Below are positions 22,875 to 27,065 of a stretch of 27,065 nt of DNA, piece after piece. The DNA is taken from assembly GCA_018710885.1 (NCBI GenBank), contig DVJA01000040.1, positions 1 to 27,065 on the forward strand, given 5' to 3'. How positions within the stretch are numbered: position 1 is the first letter of the stretch; each line of letters opens with the position of its first letter. Below the pieces are notes generated by a model. That model was not told where the DNA came from, ran no database searches, and worked only from the letters and a program-made list of their open reading frames with translations. Origin of the DNA: Scatomorpha merdigallinarum (GTDB taxonomy: Bacteria > Bacillota > Clostridia > Oscillospirales > Oscillospiraceae). The position numbers and the translations under genes are program-made.

Positions 22875-22903
22875 ATTTTGCCGCAAAACGTCTCTTCTGT
22901 CAA
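22875..22903 (-). promoter_or_regulatory. Sigma-A promoter of the DUF5655 - membrane protein - AlkD operon
   Basis: Consensus TTGACA (22898-22903, minus strand), 17 bp, then CAAAAT (22875-22880). Confidence 0.68.
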
Positions 22904-22947
22904 GTGCCGCGCGTAAAGCGGGAAAACGTGCAAGAGGCCGAAGCTAC

Positions 22948-22976
22948 TTGTCAAGCCATATGGCGCATGATATAAT
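22948..22976 (+). promoter_or_regulatory. Sigma-A promoter of the MATE exporter gene
   Basis: TTGTCA, 17 bp, TATAAT. The transcript should start about 22982-22984, at the first stem of the RNA element. Confidence 0.85.
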
Positions 22977-22981
22977 TATCT

Positions 22982-23059
22982 GGCGGGGGAATGGAGAGCC
23001 GGAACCCCGCCGGGTGAGCACCTACCGTATGCAAGGCTACTTGTGTACGGTGTTTTTTT
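22982..23059 (+). ncRNA. Attenuating riboswitch, probably guanidine-IV (mepA motif)
   Basis: At the very 5' end of the transcript GGCGGGG (22982-22988) pairs with CCCCGCC (23005-23011) around a 16-nt loop. GGTGAGCACC follows as a small hairpin, then the terminator at 23024-23059, which ends 20 nt before the exporter start codon. AGCC in the first loop (22997-23000) is complementary to GGCT in the terminator loop region (23035-23038), which could form the loop-loop contact that disables the terminator on ligand binding. Guanidine-IV riboswitches are known upstream of MepA/MATE exporters in Clostridia. The class assignment rests on gene context and my memory of the motif; the aptamer-terminator architecture is seen directly. 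Confidence 0.6.
23024..23059 (+). terminator. Conditional terminator in the MATE leader
   Basis: A 12-bp stem (23024-23035 with 23040-23051, two G-T pairs) with a 4-nt loop, then T7. It stands between promoter and ribosome binding site, so it must be regulated or leaky. Confidence 0.88.
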
Positions 23060-23078
23060 ATGTATGGAGGCGAGAGAA

Positions 23079-24407
23079 ATGTCAAAATGGGGCGAGCGCT
23101 ACGGGGGAATTGCGCGCGAACTCATAGCTTTCAGCACCCCGCTCATACTTAGCGGCGTGCTGCAGCAGCTCTATAACTGGGTAGACGCCTTCATAGTCGG
23201 CCACGTAGAGGGCGAGCTAGCCATGGGCAGCGTGGGCGCGACGAGCACGTCCGTGAACCTGTTCGTCACCGCCATCACCGGCTTCACCCTGGGCCTCTCC
23301 GTGCTCATGGCGCAGCGACACGGCGCGCGTGACGACAGACAGATACCCCGCATCCTCTCAGCCTATGCCTTCATATTGGGCGGCATCTTCCTCGTCATAT
23401 CCATACCCGGCCACTTTTTCGCGGGCGAGCTTCTGGAACTGCTGGACACGACGGAGGACATGCTCCCGCTTGCGACGCAGTACCTGTCCATCATCTTCCT
23501 GGGACTGCCGTTCCTCGCGGTATATAACGTCTACTCTGCCGCCTTGCGCGCGCTGGGCGACAGCCGCGCGCCCTTCCTAGCGGTGGTTGTGAGCTCCGTT
23601 GTGAACATAGCGCTCGACATACTGCTCGTCGCCGTTATACCCTGGGGCGTGCGCGGCGCGGCTATCGCCACGATTTTTTCCCAGGCGGCGATGACAATAT
23701 TCATTATAGGCTACGCGATTAAAAAGCACCCCACGCTGCGCTTCAAGCCCGGCCGCGGCATGAGCGGCCTCGGCTGTGTGGCAGAGGGCATGCGCTTCGG
23801 CCTGCCGCCCATGATACAGTCCAGCCTGACCGCGACGGGCAGCCTGCTGCTGCAGAGCTTCATGAACAGCTTTGGCTCTGACACCGTGACGGCCATAACG
23901 ACGGCTTACCGCGTGGACACGATAATACTTCTGCCAATCATGAACCTCAGCTCGGGCATCTCCACGCTTTCAGCGCAGAGCCACGGCGCGCACGACGATG
24001 TCAGAGCGGGCCGGATACTCGGCGTGGGTACGATCATGATGATAGTGGTGTCGCTGATGCTTACGGCCATAATCATCCCGACCGGCGGCTGGCTCATCGC
24101 CATGTTCGGCGCGGGGGAGACGGTGGTCAATATAGGCCGCAGCTTCTTCATGGGCATAGCGCCGTTTTACGTGGTCTGCGGCCTGGCCATGGCCCTGCGT
24201 GGATACCTGGAAGGGCTGGGTGATATGACCTTTTCCAGCGCAATAGGCATATGTGCCCTCGCAACGCGCATTGCGGCCTCTTACGCCATGCGGCCGTTTT
24301 TCGGGAACATGACTGTCGCATATGCTGAGGCGGTTTCCTGGGCGCTGATGCTTGCGCTTTATGCGGCGCGATGTGCGGTAAAACGCAGGGCGATCGCAAG
24401 AGGGTAA
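23079..24407 (+). CDS. MATE-family efflux transporter
   Basis: A 442-aa protein with twelve membrane helices in two similar halves, as in multidrug and toxic compound extrusion exporters. Family marks include LQQLYNWVDAFIVGH near the start, FLGLPFLAVYNVYSAALRALGDSRAP in the first half and SSGISTLSAQSHGA with LRGYLEGLGD in the second. It should export cationic compounds in exchange for sodium ions or protons. If the leader is a guanidine-IV riboswitch, guanidinium or related compounds are the likely cargo. ATG 23079 follows ATGGAGGCGA. Confidence 0.93.
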   Translation: MSKWGERYGGIARELIAFSTPLILSGVLQQLYNWVDAFIVGHVEGELAMGSVGATSTSVNLFVTAITGFTLGLSVLMAQRHGARDDRQIPRILSAYAFILGGIFLVISIPGHFFAGELLELLDTTEDMLPLATQYLSIIFLGLPFLAVYNVYSAALRALGDSRAPFLAVVVSSVVNIALDILLVAVIPWGVRGAAIATIFSQAAMTIFIIGYAIKKHPTLRFKPGRGMSGLGCVAEGMRFGLPPMIQSSLTATGSLLLQSFMNSFGSDTVTAITTAYRVDTIILLPIMNLSSGISTLSAQSHGAHDDVRAGRILGVGTIMMIVVSLMLTAIIIPTGGWLIAMFGAGETVVNIGRSFFMGIAPFYVVCGLAMALRGYLEGLGDMTFSSAIGICALATRIAASYAMRPFFGNMTVAYAEAVSWALMLALYAARCAVKRRAIARG

Positions 24408-24457
24408 TTGGACACTGGCGTCTCGGCGTCCCGCACGTACGGTTTTACGTCACTGCG

Positions 24458-24823
24458 TTATTTTTCCTTCGGGTTGAACACTGCTGCGGCCAGGAAGCCG
24501 AAGCAGATTGCTGCGGCAATGCCGCCGGCTGCGGCTGTCAGGCCGCCGGTGAATGCGCCCAACACACCCTGCTCAGCTACTGCTTCGCGCACGCCTTTCG
24601 CAAGGGTGTTGCCAAAGCCGGTCAGCGGTACGCTGGCTCCGGCGCCAGCCCACTCCACCAGCGGTTCATAGAGGCCGGCGGCGCCCAATATTACGCCTGC
24701 TACGACGTAGCTCGTCAGTATGCGCGCCGGGGTGAGGGCGGTGCGGTCAATCAGAGCCTGGCCGATGGCGCACAGCACGCCGCCGGTGGCAAAGGCCTTC
24801 AGGCAATCTATCAGCAGTTCCAT
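24458..24823 (-). CDS. spoVAE: Stage V sporulation protein AE
   Basis: A 121-aa membrane protein with about four helices and the family features IDCLKAFATGGVLCAIGQ, LTPARILTSYVVAGVILGAAGLYEPL and AGAGASVPLTGFGN. SpoVAE is part of the inner-membrane channel that moves calcium dipicolinate into the forespore and out during germination. The ATG overlaps the last base of the spoVAD stop (TGATG), with GGAGG 7 nt upstream. It is the last gene of the pair; no clear terminator follows in the 50 nt before the convergent MATE gene end. Confidence 0.93.
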   Translation of the reverse strand: MELLIDCLKAFATGGVLCAIGQALIDRTALTPARILTSYVVAGVILGAAGLYEPLVEWAGAGASVPLTGFGNTLAKGVREAVAEQGVLGAFTGGLTAAAGGIAAAICFGFLAAAVFNPKEK

Positions 24824-25842
24824 CAACACGCCTCCATTTCAAGCGATGCCGCGTGGCAGATGCCGGGTATGCTCTCGCCCTGGAGCGAGATGGTCGGGCT
24901 CATAAGCGCGCCCGTGGCGGCAAAAAGCACTCTCTTCCAGATGCCCGAACGCAGGTTGGGGATGACATAGCCTGCGAGCACGCTGGCGCTGCAGCCGCAG
25001 CCCGAGCCGCCGGAGCACACCCCCTGGCGCTCGGCGTCGTATATTATGGCGCCGCAGTCGAAATGCCGCGCGCCGAGACTCACGCCGCGCATCTCCAGCA
25101 GCTCGCGCAATATGTCAGAGCCCACTTTGCCCAGGTCGCCGGTGACGATGGCGTCGTAGTAGCCGGGGTCGCGGCCCGTGTCGGAGAAGTGCGCGCACAG
25201 TGTGTCGCAGGCCGCGGGCGCCATGGCCGCGCCCATGTTGGACGTGTCGGTAATGCCAGCGTCGAGTATGCGGCCGGGCGTGACGCGGGTCACATACGGA
25301 GCGGGCGCGTTGAGCGCGAGTATCACTGCGCCCGCCGCCGTGACTGTCCACTGGCTGGTGGGTGTGCGCACGCTGCCGTATTCGAGCGGGAAGCGGAATT
25401 GCCGCTCGGCAGAACAGAAATGTGAACTCGTGAGAGCTGCAACTTTTTCGCCCGCGCCTGCGTCTATTAATAAAGCGGCCAGGCACAGGGACTCGGACAT
25501 GGTAGAGCAGGCTCCGTAAAGACCCAGGTACGGCGCGGATGCGTCGCGCAGCGCGTAAGCCGAGCCCGCGCACTGGTTGAGCAGGTCGCCGGAGAGAATG
25601 AAATCCAGTGCGCCCGGAGCGATGCCTGCCTTGTCACAGGCCAGGTCGAAACAGCGCCGGAGCATGGAGCTCTCGGCCTTTTCCCAACTCTTTTCGCCGA
25701 AGCGCGCGTCGGAACTTATATAGTCGAAGCAGCGCGCGAGCGGGCCATCGCCCTCCTTTTTCCCGGCGGCATTTGCCGAGGAGAGCACGCCGGCTGCGCA
25801 CTCGATGGCAAGTGTCTGCTTGCCAAGGCGCTTTGCGCACAT
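24823..25842 (-). CDS. spoVAD: Stage V sporulation protein AD
   Basis: A 339-aa protein, the same length as the B. subtilis homologue, with a thiolase-like fold: YLGLYGACSTMSESL, LTSSHFCSAERQFRFPLEYG, PTSQWTVTAAGA, the ITDTSNMGAAMAPAA stretch and the C-terminal GGSGCGCSASVLAGYVIPNL. SpoVAD binds dipicolinic acid and is needed for its uptake into spores. ATG 25842 has GAGG 8 nt upstream. Only spoVAE follows; the usual upstream partner spoVAC is not next to it. Confidence 0.96.
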   Translation of the reverse strand: MCAKRLGKQTLAIECAAGVLSSANAAGKKEGDGPLARCFDYISSDARFGEKSWEKAESSMLRRCFDLACDKAGIAPGALDFILSGDLLNQCAGSAYALRDASAPYLGLYGACSTMSESLCLAALLIDAGAGEKVAALTSSHFCSAERQFRFPLEYGSVRTPTSQWTVTAAGAVILALNAPAPYVTRVTPGRILDAGITDTSNMGAAMAPAACDTLCAHFSDTGRDPGYYDAIVTGDLGKVGSDILRELLEMRGVSLGARHFDCGAIIYDAERQGVCSGGSGCGCSASVLAGYVIPNLRSGIWKRVLFAATGALMSPTISLQGESIPGICHAASLEMEAC

Positions 25843-25859
25843 ATATACCACCTCGAGGC

Positions 25860-25888
25860 TAATATGCCCACGTTTTCATGACAAATGC
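25860..25888 (-). promoter_or_regulatory. Possible sigma-G promoter of spoVAD
   Basis: GCATT, 17 bp, CATATTA on the minus strand fits the forespore sigma-G pattern (GHATR and CATnnTA) except one position. However the start it predicts (about 25853) would fall at the ribosome binding site (25848-25854), leaving almost no leader, so the site is doubtful. Confidence 0.3.
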
Positions 25889-25947
25889 ATCCGGTACACA
25901 AATTCCCGGCTTTCGACAAAAAAGTTGATGAATTTTTTACAAAGCTC

Positions 25948-25956
25948 TGGTAAAAT
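25948..25956 (+). promoter_or_regulatory. Extended -10 promoter of the nucleotidyltransferase gene
   Basis: TGGTAAAAT is an extended -10 element (TGnTAAAAT); a TTGATG lies 20 bp further upstream, too far for an ideal -35. The AT-rich surroundings fit a promoter. Confidence 0.45.
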
Positions 25957-25987
25957 AATTAAACCCCCACAAACAGGAGGCATGACC

Positions 25988-26908
25988 ATGAAAGAGCCAA
26001 CACTTGTGATACTTGCGGCCGGTTTGAGCAGCCGCTATGGCAGCTTGAAGCAAATAGACCCCATCGGGCCGGGCGGCGAGTTTATTATTGACTACTCCGT
26101 CTACGACGCCTGCCGCGCCGGTTTTAAGCGCGTGCTGTTCTTGATAGCGCCGGAGATGCGCGCGGATTTTGAGGACGCCATAGGCGCCCGCGTGCGCGGG
26201 TCCATTGAGGTGGATTACGCCTACCAGAGCCTGGACCGCTGCCTGCCGGAGAGCTATACGGTGCCGGAGGGGCGCGTTAGGCCCTGGGGTACGGCTCACG
26301 CACTGATATGCTGTCGCGAGCGACTGGACGGACCCTTCGCCATGATAAACGCGGACGACTTCTACGGCGCAAGAGCTTACGCCAAGATGTACGAGTGGCT
26401 GTGCAATGTCGATGCGCAGGCGCGGCCCATGCGCTTCTCTATGGTCGGATACAACCTGGGAAATACGGTCACGGACGCTGGCCGGGTTTGCCGCGGCGCT
26501 TGCCGCACGAGTGGCGGCAAGCTGGAGTTTATCGAGGAACTTACGTACGTGGTAAAAACCCCCGACGGACCGGCTTTCAGTACGGACAACGGGGCCACGC
26601 TGCGCCCGCTGAGCGAGGACACCACGGTGAGCATGAATTTTTGGGGCTTTACCCCGGCGCTCTTCGACGAGATAGAGCGGCGCTTCCCGGCCTTTCTGGC
26701 AAACGGGCTGAATGATAACCCGCAGGCCGAGATGCTGGTGCCGAACCTCGTCGGCGAACTGCTGCGCGAGGGGCTGTGCACGGTGGACGTCATGCGCAGC
26801 GACGATGTGTGGCACGGCATGACATACAGGGAGGACAAACCGGAGGTTATGGCCGCCGTGAGAGCGCTAATAGCCGAGGGCAAGTACCCCGAAAAGCTTT
26901 GGAAATAA
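25988..26908 (+). CDS. Nucleotidyltransferase-family protein (sugar-nucleotide type)
   Basis: A 306-aa protein with the NTP-transferase fold. The nucleotide-binding signature is LAAGLSSRYGSLKQ (about 9-22); the metal-binding acidic pair is in FAMINADDFYG (about 117-127). It lacks the C-terminal beta-helix of bifunctional GlmU. It probably transfers a nucleotide to a sugar phosphate; the substrate is unknown. Second ATG 25988 is chosen because AGGAGG lies 7 nt upstream, whereas the ATG at 25982 is too close to it. It is a single gene, and an insertion sequence begins about 30 nt after its stop. Confidence 0.9.
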   Translation: MKEPTLVILAAGLSSRYGSLKQIDPIGPGGEFIIDYSVYDACRAGFKRVLFLIAPEMRADFEDAIGARVRGSIEVDYAYQSLDRCLPESYTVPEGRVRPWGTAHALICCRERLDGPFAMINADDFYGARAYAKMYEWLCNVDAQARPMRFSMVGYNLGNTVTDAGRVCRGACRTSGGKLEFIEELTYVVKTPDGPAFSTDNGATLRPLSEDTTVSMNFWGFTPALFDEIERRFPAFLANGLNDNPQAEMLVPNLVGELLREGLCTVDVMRSDDVWHGMTYREDKPEVMAAVRALIAEGKYPEKLWK

Positions 26909-26937
26909 TGTTGTATATAAAAAGGAGCCCGCACGGT

Positions 26938-27065
26938 TGTGAACTGAACCAGTAAAAACGGACAATAGACAAAAGGCCCCCTGTGTAGGAAAATAAACCT
27001 ATACAGGGGGTGTTCGTATGACAAAAAGGAAGTATACGCACGTTCAAGAGTTAGAAGGAGAAATT
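26938..27065 (+). mobile_element. Left end of an insertion sequence (IS3-like), cut by the window edge
   Basis: From about 26938 the sequence (TGTGAACTGAACCAGT) resembles the terminal inverted repeat of Firmicutes IS3-type elements. A strong stem (26977-26989 with 26998-27010, one G-T pair) follows, and then an ORF typical of their first transposase gene. The right end is outside the window, so the boundary, target duplication and family cannot be confirmed. Confidence 0.55.
27018..27065 (+). CDS. Transposase orfA-like protein, first 16 codons only
   Basis: The open frame reads MTKRKYTHVQELEGEI to the window edge. This start is typical of the helix-turn-helix proteins of clostridial IS elements, in which KRKYTH is followed by a helix for DNA binding. 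Only 48 nt are visible; identity rests on this start and the hairpin-rich leader before it. There is no clear ribosome binding site except the GGGGG at 27006-27010. Confidence 0.55.
   Translation, partial: MTKRKYTHVQELEGEI

Noticed and set aside
25937..26815. 292-codon minus-strand open frame opposite the nucleotidyltransferase gene
   Set aside because: The sense strand encodes a complete recognised protein; the antisense is a shadow.
1..27065. CRISPR arrays, tRNA, rRNA, prophage genes
   Set aside because: I saw no evenly spaced direct repeats, no tRNA-like cloverleaf or rRNA sequence, and no phage structural genes; the only mobile-element signal is at the right edge.

Overview
The window reads as chromosomal DNA from a GC-rich, spore-forming Gram-positive bacterium of the class Clostridia, probably near the Oscillospiraceae or a related gut lineage. 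The evidence is the conserved run dGTPase - dnaG - rpoD, sporulation genes (spoVAD, spoVAE, a YlmC/YmxH PRC-barrel protein and a protein with a Spo0A-type DNA-binding domain), strong AGGAGG ribosome binding sites, several ECF sigma factors with membrane partners, and sigma-A promoters of the TTGACA-N17-TATAAT type. Isoleucine is mostly written ATA despite the high GC content. The family-level placement is inference.

Left part (1-4029), partly AT-rich and accessory in character: the start of a patatin-like phospholipase on the minus strand; an orphan bidirectional terminator; then a compact plus-strand cassette of XRE regulator, ECF sigma factor, membrane anti-sigma-like protein and small exported protein, closed by a terminator. 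After it comes an unusual regulator that joins an XRE helix-turn-helix to a Spo0A C-terminal DNA-binding domain. Its upstream region holds two tandem 0A-box-like sites.

Middle-left (4030-7931, minus strand): an OmpR-type two-component system, an unknown membrane-anchored protein and a VanY-type D,D-carboxypeptidase form a tightly coupled operon reading leftwards, followed by a chloramphenicol-acetyltransferase-family gene. The leader of that last gene carries three mutually complementary segments and a possible short leader ORF. Cell-wall sensing and remodelling is the likely theme.

Core (8320-13604, plus strand): YigZ-family protein, GNAT acetyltransferase, dGTPase, DNA primase and the primary sigma factor, then a strong terminator. 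Next, on the minus strand, are a second ECF sigma factor coupled to a large polytopic membrane protein and a membrane-anchored metallophosphoesterase. From about 16730 to 17340 lies a gene-free repeat island with several strong hairpins.

Right part: a YtrA-type GntR repressor with an ABC exporter (plus strand); minus-strand genes for the PRC-barrel protein, a methyltransferase, a DEDDh exonuclease, an AlkD-like DNA alkylation repair protein, a membrane protein and a DUF5655-like protein; a MATE exporter preceded by a transcription-attenuating RNA that looks like a guanidine-IV (mepA) riboswitch; spoVAD-spoVAE without an adjacent spoVAC; a sugar-nucleotidyltransferase-like gene; and at the right edge the beginning of an insertion sequence.

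No tRNA, rRNA or CRISPR array was seen. The candidates most worth following are the XRE-Spo0A_C regulator with its 0A-box-like sites, and the competing leader structures before the acetyltransferase gene.
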